NCBI RefSeq assembly: GCF_020991085.1
Contig: NZ_CP087719.1
Coordinates: 3,058,001 to 3,122,000 of the forward strand
DNA: 64,000 bases
Direction: 5' to 3'
Origin: Roseomonas sp. OT10
GTDB lineage: Bacteria; Pseudomonadota; Alphaproteobacteria; Acetobacterales; Acetobacteraceae
A model generated the notes under the pieces. That model searched no databases and was not told the origin of the DNA. It was given only the letters and a program-made list of their open reading frames with translations. Shown here in pieces: positions 15,262 to 23,829 of the stretch (position 1 is the stretch's first letter; each line of letters begins with the position of its first letter). The translations under genes and the position numbers were made by a program.

Positions 15262-15363
15262 ATGCTGATAGGCCAGGCGCTGGAGTGGATCGCGCAGAAC
15301 CGCGTGGGCGTGGTGATCATGGTGGGCGTGGCGTTCCTCACGCTCTGGCTGCGCCAGCGCTGA
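15262..15363 (+). CDS. Small single-pass membrane peptide (hypothetical, 33 residues)
   Basis: A short open frame from ATG 15262 with GGGAGGT about ten bases upstream. The peptide begins MLIGQALEWIAQNR and continues as one hydrophobic helix (VGVVIMVGVAFLTLWL) ending in basic residues RQR, a layout seen in many genuine small membrane proteins. It sits alone between the tRNA terminator and the porin gene. No family is recognised. It could be a chance frame; the ribosome site and clean membrane segment are the only support. Confidence 0.4.
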   Translation: MLIGQALEWIAQNRVGVVIMVGVAFLTLWLRQR

Positions 15364-15560
15364 CGGGCCGGGCAAGACCGCCCACGCCCGGCTCCTGAAC
15401 GAGGAGCGCCGCGGACACCGGGGACCGTCCTCCCGCCAGCGTCACGCCCCGTCGCACACGGGCCCCGGCCCCCGGCGGAGATACTGCCGCCTGGCGATCT
15501 CATCCCGCCACCGACACGGTTTCGCTTCCGAGCAGATTTGCACGGGACTTGCTTCACCGC

Positions 15561-15590
15561 CCCCGCCGCACGCCTTCGCGTGCGAGGGGG
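15561..15590 (+). promoter_or_regulatory. Hairpin covering the ribosome-binding region of the TorF porin gene
   Basis: CGCACGC (15567-15573) and GCGTGCG (15578-15584) form a perfect 7-bp stem with a CTTC loop. An outer CCCC (15561-15564) can pair with the GGGG that forms part of the Shine-Dalgarno region just before ATG 15599. Such a structure could modulate translation or stabilise the transcript 5' end. There is no experimental support. Confidence 0.4.
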
Positions 15591-15598
15591 AGCTGTTT

Positions 15599-16351
15599 AT
15601 GAAACGAGTTTTGCAACGTTTTATTGCAGGACTTGCCGTGATCGGCGGCATGGCGGTGACGCAGCCGGCAAAGGCCATCGAGTTCGAAGGGACCGGCCTG
15701 AGCCTGAGCCTGATCCCGGCCGTGTCCAGCGACTACCTGTTCCGCGGCGTCAGCCAGACGCGCAACCGTCCCGCCGTGCAGGGAACGGTCGAGCTGTCGC
15801 ACGAAAGCGGCTTCTATATCGGGGCCTTCGCCTCCAACATCTCCTTCCTGGGCACCAAGGCGCGGCAGGAGCTGGACATCGCGGGCGGCTACCGGATGCA
15901 GCTCGGCGCCGCGTCGCTCGACTTCGGGGGGGTCTGGTACACCTATCCGGGCTACGACAAGCCGCCCGGCGGCTATGACCTGAACTACTTCGAGTTCGTG
16001 GCCAAGGGCAGCTACCAGATCGAGCCGGTGAAGCTGCTCGGCGCCTTCTACTACTCGCCGCAGTTCCAGCTCGAATCGCGCAACGCCTTCTACCTCGAGG
16101 GTGGGGCGGACGTGACCCTGCCCTACGACTTCACCCTCTCCGGCCGCCTCGGCTACCAGTGGATCGACCGCAACGACCGCTACGGCCTGCCGAACTTCGC
16201 CAACTGGTCGGTGGCGGTGTCGCGGGAGCTGTTCTGGGGCGTGACGCTGTCCGTCGGCTACTACGACACCAACATCAGCAAGTCCGACTGCGCCGGCGGG
16301 CAGAAGATCTGCGACGCCCGCGCCATGGCCTATCTCAGCCGCACCTTCTGA
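15599..16351 (+). CDS. TorF family putative porin
   Basis: A 250-residue outer-membrane protein of a family common in alpha- and gammaproteobacteria. A signal peptide ends near QPAKA, then the mature start IEFEGTGLSLSLIPAVSSDYLFRGVSQTRNRPAVQG carries the family hallmark DYLFRGVSQT. Alternating aromatic and polar strands follow, and the last residues, AMAYLSRTF, end in Phe as expected for beta-barrel insertion. The substrate is not known for the family. The preceding 235 bp contain no gene but a stable hairpin at the start site. Confidence 0.88.
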   Translation: MKRVLQRFIAGLAVIGGMAVTQPAKAIEFEGTGLSLSLIPAVSSDYLFRGVSQTRNRPAVQGTVELSHESGFYIGAFASNISFLGTKARQELDIAGGYRMQLGAASLDFGGVWYTYPGYDKPPGGYDLNYFEFVAKGSYQIEPVKLLGAFYYSPQFQLESRNAFYLEGGADVTLPYDFTLSGRLGYQWIDRNDRYGLPNFANWSVAVSRELFWGVTLSVGYYDTNISKSDCAGGQKICDARAMAYLSRTF

Positions 16352-16444
16352 CGGCACGCGCCTCGCCGCGCCATGCGGCGGGGCCGCACGACCGGGGCGG
16401 GGCGCGGGTCCGCCACGCCCCGGCCGGGCCCGGATCGGCCGGCC

Positions 16445-16633
16445 TCACCGCGCATAGGCCCAGCGCAGCAGCCGCGCCGCCGGCCAGACCCAGGCCGTGC
16501 CGACGACGACGAAGTACAGCGCCTGCAACGCCCAGTGCCGTCCGATGAGATGGTCGCCCAGCGCCACGACCGCCCCGACATAGAGGGCGAAGCCGAGCAG
16601 TCCGACGAGGCAGGCGATGACAGGGCGCGACAT
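16445..16633 (-). CDS. DUF2842 small membrane protein
   Basis: A 62-residue protein with two predicted membrane helices: VIACLVGLLGFALYVGAVVAL, and LQALYFVVVGTAWVWPAARLL followed by RWAYAR. Its length and the Y..V.G..W..P...L.RW pattern match DUF2842, a conserved alphaproteobacterial inner-membrane protein of unknown function. It is convergent with the porin gene and follows the AsmA-like gene by 91 bp on the same strand. Confidence 0.75.
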   Translation of the reverse strand: MSRPVIACLVGLLGFALYVGAVVALGDHLIGRHWALQALYFVVVGTAWVWPAARLLRWAYAR

Positions 16634-16724
16634 GCACCGCCCATGCCCCAGCGGGCCCGTCGCCTCAAGCCCGTGGCCTCAAGCCCGGCGCCTCCAGGCC
16701 CGCTGCCACCGACCAGGCCGCGGA

Positions 16725-19700
16725 TCAGCGTGCCGCCCGCGCCATCCCGTCCAGCAGGCCGCGCAGCGCGCCGGGGGCCAGCAGGGTCAGCGGGTTCACC
16801 GACACGGACGGGTCGGCCAGCGGCCCGTGGACCTGGAAGCTGGCGGAGAACAGCCCGCCCCCCTCCTCCGCCGTGAACAGCCGGCCGACCAGCGGCAGCC
16901 GCCCGAGCGCGGAGTTGACGGCATAGGAGGGCACGATGGTCCCCTCCATCTCGATCCGCTCCTGCCTGCGGAGCAGCCGGCCCTGCGCGGTGATGCCCAG
17001 CGAGGCGGAGTAGGCCTGCGCCTCCTCGATCCCCAGCGCCTCGGGGGTCAGGGCGAAGGGCACGTGCAGCCGCGAGAAGTGCAGCCCCGGCCCGCGCAGC
17101 GCGTCGAGGATGCCGTAGATCGACAGCGCCTGCAGCAGCTTGCCCAGCACCTCCACCCGGTGGAGCGAGAAGCCGGTCATCTCGACGGTGCCCAGCAGCG
17201 GCGCCTCCGGCCCTTCGCCGCGCCAGGCGCCGGTCACCGCCAGCCGGCCGCCGCTGATGGTCCCGGGCTGGCCGGCCAGCCGCAGCAGCTCCCCCAGGTC
17301 GTCGGCCCTGGCGCTGAGGTCCCGGCCGCCGCGGCGCGGGGTGACCAGCGCCTCGAAGGCCGGGTTGCGCTCCGTCCGCCCGGTCAGGCGCAGCCGGCGG
17401 ATCACGCCGCGCGCGTCGCGGGACACCTCCGCCCGCAGCCCGCTCACCTCGCCGCCCTTCAGCAGCACCCGGTCGAAGCGGCTCTCCAGCTCGAAGGGCG
17501 TCGCCTCGCCCCGGTCGCCCTCCCCGCCCCCGAGATCGTCGAGCGAATCCAGGATGCCGCGCAGGTCCAGCACCGGGCCGCGCGCGGCGACCCGCCAGGG
17601 ATCGGTCGGGCGGGCGGGGAAATCCAGCTCGCCCGTCAATTGCGTCGCGCCCAGCCGCGCCTCGGTGATCTCCAGCCGCTCCGGGCGCGACCCCGCGCCG
17701 AACACCGCCCGGCTGCGCAGCACCAGCCCGGGCGCCTCCACCTCCAGCCGGTCGATCGCCGCCAGCCGCTCGCCCTGCAGCCGCAGCACGGCCTCCGCCG
17801 TGCCGGCGGCGTCGGCCGGCTTGGACCAGCCCACGGGGCCGAGCCCCACCCCCGCCCCGCGCAGGTCGCCGCGCAGGGCCACGCGCGCCTCGCCGCCGCG
17901 CCGCTGCTCCGCCTGGATGGAGAGCCTCGCGCGGCCGCTCAGCGCCACCCCGGCGGCGGGGGCCAGGGCGGCCACCTTCGCCATGTCCAGCGGCCCATCC
18001 ACCTGCGCGCGCATCACGACCTGGCCGGGTGGCCCGGCGCGGAAATCCCCGTCCAGCGACAGCCTCGCCCCGGGCATCGGGCCGAGATCGGCGGTGCCGG
18101 CGACGCGCATGCCCTCGGCGGTCACGTCCACCTCCAGCTCGCCCCGCTCCAGCCCCTGGCCGGCCACCAGGTCGGGCAGCCGCGCCCGGGCCACATGGCC
18201 CTGGACGCGGATGTCCAGCTCCTCCATCGGCAGGTCGTTCAGCAGCGGCAGGCGGATCGCCAGGCCGGCCTCCACCTGCCCGCCCTGCACCTTCACCTCC
18301 AGCGGCCGCTTCTCGAACAGGTGCAGCCGGGGGTGGCGGATCAGCTGGAAGACATCCGCCAGCGGCCCGCTGACCCGGCCGGTGATGCTGGCCAGCCCGG
18401 GACCCTTGACCAGCTCGGTCAGCCGCACCGTGGCGGTGGGAACGGCCAGCGCCGTGCCGCGCTGCCGCGCCCCGCCGGCCTCGATGACGATCTCGTCCGC
18501 CGAGAGGAAGCGGATCGTCCCCTGCGCCCGCTCCAGCGGGGGGATCGGCCGCAGCCAGTGGACGGTGACGTCCTCCGCCTGCAGCGTTCCGTTGACCGCG
18601 CTGAGGCGGAAGCCCGAGCCGTCGGCGGGCAGGGCGCCCTCGATGTGCCAGCGCCCGTTCCGCGCGGTGCCGGCGGTGAGGTTCTCCGTGATCCAGGAGC
18701 GCCCGCCCTCGGCCACCCCCACCGGCCAGTAGAGGCGGATGTCGGGCACGGCGAGCCGGTCCAGCCCCAGCTCCAGCGCCCCCTTCCAGCCCTGCCCGTC
18801 CTTGCGGGCGCTGCCGCTGACGGAGAGCCGGGGCGGCGGCCCCACCGCCCCCTGCGGCGCCTCCATGTCGAGGGTCAGGCTCTCCAGCGAAACCGCGTCC
18901 TCCTGGGCGGCCACCACCGCCCCGGCGCCGCGGAAGGCCACCTCCCGCCCGCCCGGCAGGGTGACCACGCCGCCGCCCAGGCGCATCTCGCCCCGTCCGC
19001 GCAGCGGCGCCCCCCCGCCTGGCTGGCGCCAGCGCAGGGAGAGCTGGCCGACCTCGCCCGCGGGGCCGCCGGGGCCCTGCCCCAGCTCGACCTGCCCCCC
19101 GTCCGGCAGCTCCAGCCGGCCGGGCCCGAGGCGCAGCTCGGTGGAGGATTCGGTGACGCCCTCGTCGGGCACGTGGCGCAGCCAGGAGGTCAGCGCCACC
19201 GGGGCCTGCAGCGCCGAGAGCGGCGCCAGCACCGGCACCGCCTCGGCCAGCGCCGCCGGGGACATGGCCGGCAGGGACAGCCGCAGCTCCACCGCGCCCG
19301 CGACTCCCTCCGCCGCCGGGGTGGCGGTGCCGGAGAGGGTGGCGCGGTAGTCCGTGCCGCCGCTCGACAGCACGGCGTTGCCGCCGACCCGGATCACCCC
19401 GTCCTCGGCGCGGATCAGGCCGATCTGCGCCTGCCGCAGCGTCACGTCCACGCCCTTGAAATGGTCGAGAATGCGCAGGCGCCCGGAGGTGATGCGAAGC
19501 TCGCGCAAGGCGGAGAGCGGGTTGTCCGGCGAGGCGGGGCGCAGCAGCACGGCGAAGGCGTCGCGCATGGGGTCGCCCGCCGTCGCCGCGTCGTCCGGCG
19601 GCGGCGACGAGCCGGCCTGGGCCGAATCCAGATCCAGGTGCGGGGTGCCGCTGCGATCCAGCTCCAGCACCAGGGAGGGCCGCTGCAGCGTCACCATCTG

Positions 19701-20192
19701 CGGCACCACCTGCCCATGCCAGAGCCGCTCCAGGTCGAAATGCACCTCGGCCTCGGGGATGGAGAGGCGGGGCGGCGCCGGCGCCGGGGCCGCCGGGTCC
19801 GGCGCCATCGCGCGCCCCGGTTGCCGCGCGGCCGGCTCCGGCGGCAGCGGCGCGCCGGACGCCAGGCCGGCCGGCGCGACCTCCACCAGCCGGACACGGA
19901 TCGGCAGCGGCCGGTCGTCCGTCCAGCCGGCCCAGGCCAGGGTCAGCTCGCCGATCTCCACCGGCAGGCCGGCCCGCTCCGCCAATCCCTCCAGCGTGCG
20001 GGCGAGGGGCGGCAGGGAGAGCGGCCCCTGTTGCAGCCGCCAGCCCAGCGCGGCCAGGGCCATGACGACGAGCAGGGCCAGGGTGATCGCCACCCGGCCC
20101 AGCGTGTGCACCACCGCCCACAGCCCGCACACCACGCGCCAGGCCGGGCCGGGCGTCGGCCGCCCCCCCGCTTGACCGGCCGCGGCGGTCAC
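16725..20192 (-). CDS. AsmA-like / DUF3971 protein (YhdP type), 1155 residues
   Basis: A very large envelope protein with one N-terminal membrane helix (about residues 30-50, AITLALLVVMALAALGW) followed by a long beta-rich body. The C-terminal region contains the AsmA-type pattern GVLGKLLQAL-like (EVLGKLLQALSIYGILDALRG) and PLVGRLFTAEEGGGLFSASFQ, then VHGPLADPSVSVNPLTLLAPG, all typical of YhdP/AsmA proteins. Relatives bridge inner and outer membrane and carry phospholipids. The annotated ATG is 14 bp from the divergent glnE start; a GTG closer to the membrane helix could be the true start. The function here is inferred from family. Confidence 0.85.
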   Translation of the reverse strand: MTAAAGQAGGRPTPGPAWRVVCGLWAVVHTLGRVAITLALLVVMALAALGWRLQQGPLSLPPLARTLEGLAERAGLPVEIGELTLAWAGWTDDRPLPIRVRLVEVAPAGLASGAPLPPEPAARQPGRAMAPDPAAPAPAPPRLSIPEAEVHFDLERLWHGQVVPQMVTLQRPSLVLELDRSGTPHLDLDSAQAGSSPPPDDAATAGDPMRDAFAVLLRPASPDNPLSALRELRITSGRLRILDHFKGVDVTLRQAQIGLIRAEDGVIRVGGNAVLSSGGTDYRATLSGTATPAAEGVAGAVELRLSLPAMSPAALAEAVPVLAPLSALQAPVALTSWLRHVPDEGVTESSTELRLGPGRLELPDGGQVELGQGPGGPAGEVGQLSLRWRQPGGGAPLRGRGEMRLGGGVVTLPGGREVAFRGAGAVVAAQEDAVSLESLTLDMEAPQGAVGPPPRLSVSGSARKDGQGWKGALELGLDRLAVPDIRLYWPVGVAEGGRSWITENLTAGTARNGRWHIEGALPADGSGFRLSAVNGTLQAEDVTVHWLRPIPPLERAQGTIRFLSADEIVIEAGGARQRGTALAVPTATVRLTELVKGPGLASITGRVSGPLADVFQLIRHPRLHLFEKRPLEVKVQGGQVEAGLAIRLPLLNDLPMEELDIRVQGHVARARLPDLVAGQGLERGELEVDVTAEGMRVAGTADLGPMPGARLSLDGDFRAGPPGQVVMRAQVDGPLDMAKVAALAPAAGVALSGRARLSIQAEQRRGGEARVALRGDLRGAGVGLGPVGWSKPADAAGTAEAVLRLQGERLAAIDRLEVEAPGLVLRSRAVFGAGSRPERLEITEARLGATQLTGELDFPARPTDPWRVAARGPVLDLRGILDSLDDLGGGEGDRGEATPFELESRFDRVLLKGGEVSGLRAEVSRDARGVIRRLRLTGRTERNPAFEALVTPRRGGRDLSARADDLGELLRLAGQPGTISGGRLAVTGAWRGEGPEAPLLGTVEMTGFSLHRVEVLGKLLQALSIYGILDALRGPGLHFSRLHVPFALTPEALGIEEAQAYSASLGITAQGRLLRRQERIEMEGTIVPSYAVNSALGRLPLVGRLFTAEEGGGLFSASFQVHGPLADPSVSVNPLTLLAPGALRGLLDGMARAAR

Positions 20193-20206
20193 GGGACCAC
20201 TGTCCC

Positions 20207-23179
20207 ATGATGCCCGAGCTGCCCACCCGCCCCCCGGCCCCCTTCGACCCGGCGGCGGCGGAACGTCTGGTCGCAGGCTTCGCGGAACGCGGCACCGCGG
20301 CCCGGGCCTATGCGGGGACGGAGGCCGGCCGCGCCCTGCTCGCCGCGCTCGGCGGGCACAGCCCCTACCTCGCCGACCTGGCGCTGCGCGAGGCGGAGGT
20401 GCTGCTGCGCATGGCCGAGCGCGGGCCGGACGCGACCTTCGCCACCGTGCTGGACCCGATCGGCCGCGTCGCCGCGGATGCCGGGCGCGGGCCGCTGGGC
20501 GCCGTGCTGCGCCGGGCCAAGCGCCAGGGCGCGCTGGTGATCGCGGCCGCCGACATCGCCGGGCTGTGGGACCTGGGCAAGGTGACCGGGGCGCTCTCCA
20601 CCCTGGCGGACACGGCGATCAAGGCGGCGGCCGGCCTGCTGCTGCGCGAGGCGGCGGCGCGGGGCGAGCTGGCCCCGGCGCGGGCCAACGGGCGCGGCTG
20701 CGGCGTCACCATCCTCGGCATGGGCAAGCTGGGGGCGCGCGAGCTGAACTACTCCTCCGACGTCGACCTGATGGTGCTGTTCGACCCGGAGGCCGCCCCG
20801 GACCCGGACCGCGCCCAGTCGGCCAGCGTGCGGCTGGCGCGGGAGCTGGTGAAGCTGCTGGAGGAGCGGACGGAGGAGGGCTACGTCTTCCGCACCGACC
20901 TGCGGCTGCGCCCCGACGGCGCCGCGACGCCGCTCGCCGTCAGCATCCCCGCCTCGGTCGCCTACTACGGCAGCATGGGGCAGAACTGGGAGCGCGCGGC
21001 GATGGTCAAGGCGCGCCCCGTGGCCGGCGACAAGGCGCTGGGCCAGGCCTTCCTGGACGAGATCCGCCCCTTCGTCTGGCGCCGCCACCTCGACTTCGCG
21101 ATGATCGCGGACATCCATTCGATCAAGCGCCAGATCCACGCCGTGCACGGCAACCGCGGCGCCGGCGAGGAGCTGGCCGTGGCCGGGCACGACGTGAAGC
21201 TCGGCCGCGGCGGCATCCGCGAGATCGAGTTCACCGTGCAGGTGCTGGAGCTGATCTGGGGCGGGCGCGACCCCAAGCTGCGCGACCCCACCACGCTGGG
21301 CGCGCTGGCGGCGCTGGCGGGGGCGGGCCGGCTCGACCGGCGGGCGGCGGCGGATCTGGCGGATGCCTATGCCTTCCTCCGCACCGTCGAGCACCGGCTG
21401 CAGATGGTGGCCGACCGGCAGACGCACAGGCTGCCCGAGGACCCGGACGGGCTGGCCCGGATCGCCTCCTTCTGCGGCTTCGACGGGGTGGAGTCGTTCG
21501 GTGCCGTGCTGATGGGCCACTTCCAGCGGGTGGCGCGCCACTACGGCAAGCTGTTCGAGAGCGCGCCGGACCTGTCGGGCGAGGCCGGCGGCAACCTGGT
21601 CTTCACCGGCACGGAGGACGACCCGGCCACGCTGGAGACACTGAAGGGCATGGGCTTCACCAACCCCTCCGGCGTCTCCGCGGCGGTGCGCGGCTGGCAT
21701 CACGGCCACCGCCGCGCCACGCGCAGCGAGCGGGCACGCGAGCTGCTGACCCTGCTCATGCCGGCCCTCCTGGCCGCCTTCGCCAAGCAGCGGGAGCCCG
21801 ATGCCACCCTGGCCCGCTTCGACACGCTGCTGGAGAAGCAACCGACGGGCGTGCAGTTGCTCAGCCTGTTCCAGCGCAACCCGCATCTGCTGGACCGCGT
21901 CGCCGGCATCCTGGGCGCCGCCCCGGCCCTGGCCGACCACCTGGCGCGGGTCCCCTCGGCGCTGGAGGGGCTGCTGGCGGGCGGCACCGGCTCGGCCGCC
22001 GCCGCCCTGCCCGACCTGGTCGGGGCCGCCCGGCACTACGAGGAGGCGCTGGACGGCGCCCGCCGGCTGGTCGCCGAGGGGCGCTTCGAGATCGACGCCG
22101 CGGCGCTGGAGGGGCTGCTGGACGTGGATGCGGCGGGGCAGGCGCGCAGCGCCCTGGCCGATGCCGCCATCACCGCCCTGCTGCCCGTGGTCACCCGCGA
22201 CTTCGCCGCGCGGCACGGCAAGGTCCCGGGCGGGGCGATGGCCGTGGTGGCCATGGGCAAGCTGGGCGGGCGGGAGATGCAGCCGGCCTCGGACCTCGAC
22301 CTCGTGCTGATCTACGACCATGCGCCCGACGCGCCGGAGAGCGTGGGCGGCGGCCGGTCCCTGCCGGCGCCGACCTACTTCGCGCGGCTGGCGGCGCAGT
22401 TCGTCTCCGCCCTGACCTCGCCGGGGGCGGACGGGCGGCTCTACGAGGTGGACATGCGGCTCCGCCCCTCGGGCAACAAGGGACCGGTCGCGACCAGCCT
22501 CGCCTCCTTCGAGCGCTACCACGCCACGGAATCCTGGACCTGGGAGCGCATGGCCCTGACCCGCGCCCGCCCCGTGGCCGGCCCCGCCGCGCTGCGCCGG
22601 CGGATCGCCGCCGCCGCGCAGGCGGGCATCGCTGGCCGGGCGGGGCCCGCCGTGCTGGCCGACGCGGTGGCCATGCGCGCCCGGATGCTGCGCGACCTGC
22701 CGCCCGACGGCGCCTGGGACGTGAAGGCCATGCCCGGCGGGCTGGTGGAGGTGGAGTTCGTGGCCCAGGCGCTGCAATGCGCCTTCGCCGGGAAGCACCC
22801 CCGCATCATCGCCCCCACCACCCGCGATGCGCTGTCCCGGCTGGCGCGGGACCGGCTGCTGCCGAAGGAGGAGGCGGCGGCGCTGATCCGGGCCGAGCGG
22901 CTGTGGCGCACCATCCAGTCCGTGCTGCGGCTGACGGTGGGGCGCTGGAAGGCGGAGGCGTTGCCGGGCAGCGCCGAGGCGATGCTGCTGCGCGCCTGCG
23001 CCCCGCTGCTGGCGGAGGGCGAGGCGGTTGACCTCGCCGCGCTGCGTGGAACCATGCGCCGCACCGCCATGGAGGTCCGTGCCGCCTTCGAGCGCCACCT
23101 CGGCCCCCTGTCACCGGCGGGCGCATCGCCGGCCGGCCCCTCCCCGGCGACAGCTCCATCAGAAGGAACCGCCGCTTGA
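20207..23179 (+). CDS. glnE: Bifunctional glutamine synthetase adenylyltransferase / adenylyl-removing enzyme
   Basis: A 990-residue GlnE, the expected full length. Two nucleotidyltransferase domains are visible, each with its motif: GMGKLGARELNYSSDVDL around residue 172 (deadenylylation half) and AMGKLGGREMQPASDLDL around residue 682 (adenylylation half). The double-domain layout is complete. GlnE adds or removes AMP on glutamine synthetase under control of PII, tuning nitrogen assimilation. ATG codons at 20207 and 20210 are both possible. The gene is head-to-head with the AsmA-like gene and overlaps the peroxiredoxin gene by 4 bp. Confidence 0.96.
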   Translation: MMPELPTRPPAPFDPAAAERLVAGFAERGTAARAYAGTEAGRALLAALGGHSPYLADLALREAEVLLRMAERGPDATFATVLDPIGRVAADAGRGPLGAVLRRAKRQGALVIAAADIAGLWDLGKVTGALSTLADTAIKAAAGLLLREAAARGELAPARANGRGCGVTILGMGKLGARELNYSSDVDLMVLFDPEAAPDPDRAQSASVRLARELVKLLEERTEEGYVFRTDLRLRPDGAATPLAVSIPASVAYYGSMGQNWERAAMVKARPVAGDKALGQAFLDEIRPFVWRRHLDFAMIADIHSIKRQIHAVHGNRGAGEELAVAGHDVKLGRGGIREIEFTVQVLELIWGGRDPKLRDPTTLGALAALAGAGRLDRRAAADLADAYAFLRTVEHRLQMVADRQTHRLPEDPDGLARIASFCGFDGVESFGAVLMGHFQRVARHYGKLFESAPDLSGEAGGNLVFTGTEDDPATLETLKGMGFTNPSGVSAAVRGWHHGHRRATRSERARELLTLLMPALLAAFAKQREPDATLARFDTLLEKQPTGVQLLSLFQRNPHLLDRVAGILGAAPALADHLARVPSALEGLLAGGTGSAAAALPDLVGAARHYEEALDGARRLVAEGRFEIDAAALEGLLDVDAAGQARSALADAAITALLPVVTRDFAARHGKVPGGAMAVVAMGKLGGREMQPASDLDLVLIYDHAPDAPESVGGGRSLPAPTYFARLAAQFVSALTSPGADGRLYEVDMRLRPSGNKGPVATSLASFERYHATESWTWERMALTRARPVAGPAALRRRIAAAAQAGIAGRAGPAVLADAVAMRARMLRDLPPDGAWDVKAMPGGLVEVEFVAQALQCAFAGKHPRIIAPTTRDALSRLARDRLLPKEEAAALIRAERLWRTIQSVLRLTVGRWKAEALPGSAEAMLLRACAPLLAEGEAVDLAALRGTMRRTAMEVRAAFERHLGPLSPAGASPAGPSPATAPSEGTAA

Positions 23180-23661
23180 GCGAAGCCACCGCCGCCCCCC
23201 GCATCGTGCCGGGCATGCCCGCCCCCGGCTTCGCCATGCCCGCCAGCGGCGGGCGCGAGGTGTCGAGCGAGGCCCTGCGCGGAACGCCCTACATCCTGTA
23301 TTTCTACCCCAAGGCGGATACGCCCGGCTGCACCGTCCAGGCCTGTGGCGTGCAGGAGGCGCTCCCGGCATTGGGCAGGCTCGGGGTGGAGGTGATCGGC
23401 GTCTCGCCGGACCCGGTGAAGCGCATCGAGAAGTTCGCCCAGAAGTTCAACCTCACCTTCCCGCTCGCGTCCGACGCGGATCACAGCGTCGCCGAGGCCT
23501 ATGGCGTCTGGGTCGAGAAGTCCATGTACGGGCGGACGTACATGGGCATGGAGCGCACAACCTTCCTGGTCGGACCCGACGGGGTGGTGAGGCAGGTCTG
23601 GCGCCGGGTGAAGCCCGCCACCCATGCGGCCGAGGTCTCGGAGGCCGTGAAGGCATTGTAG
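23176..23661 (+). CDS. bcp: Thioredoxin-dependent peroxiredoxin (BCP family)
   Basis: A 161-residue bacterioferritin-comigratory-protein-type peroxiredoxin. The active-site loop PKADTPGCTVQACG contains the peroxidatic Cys C52 and a second Cys C57 five residues later, the classic atypical 2-Cys spacing of this subfamily. It reduces hydrogen and alkyl peroxides with thioredoxin. The start is TTG 23176, overlapping the glnE stop (TTGA), with AGAAGGA upstream; no better ATG or GTG exists before the conserved region. Translational coupling to glnE is common in Rhodospirillales. Confidence 0.93.
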   Translation: MSEATAAPRIVPGMPAPGFAMPASGGREVSSEALRGTPYILYFYPKADTPGCTVQACGVQEALPALGRLGVEVIGVSPDPVKRIEKFAQKFNLTFPLASDADHSVAEAYGVWVEKSMYGRTYMGMERTTFLVGPDGVVRQVWRRVKPATHAAEVSEAVKAL

Positions 23662-23829
23662 CCGTCCCTCCAAACGAAGGGCGAGGCCGCGACTCCGGGC
23701 CGCCAAGCTCGCCGGCCAGGACGCCGTGGCCCCGGTGCGGGGCGCTGCCGTCGGCGGGGGCCTCCCGCCCCGGAGCCGCGAGCGTTACGATCCCGCGGTT
23801 CCCCGTCCGCGGGGCGAGGAGGAAGGCCC

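Noticed and set aside
16330-20295. A 1321-codon open frame on the minus strand overlapping the AsmA-like gene in another frame
   Set aside because: Its translation is dominated by Gly, Arg, Ala and Pro with no domain pattern, as expected for a shadow frame in GC-rich DNA; the 1155-residue frame has a membrane helix and AsmA motifs.
20189-23098. A 969-codon open frame antisense to glnE
   Set aside because: It is low-complexity (His, Arg, Gly, Gln-rich) and exactly opposite a complete, well-conserved GlnE; no ribosome site or motif supports it.
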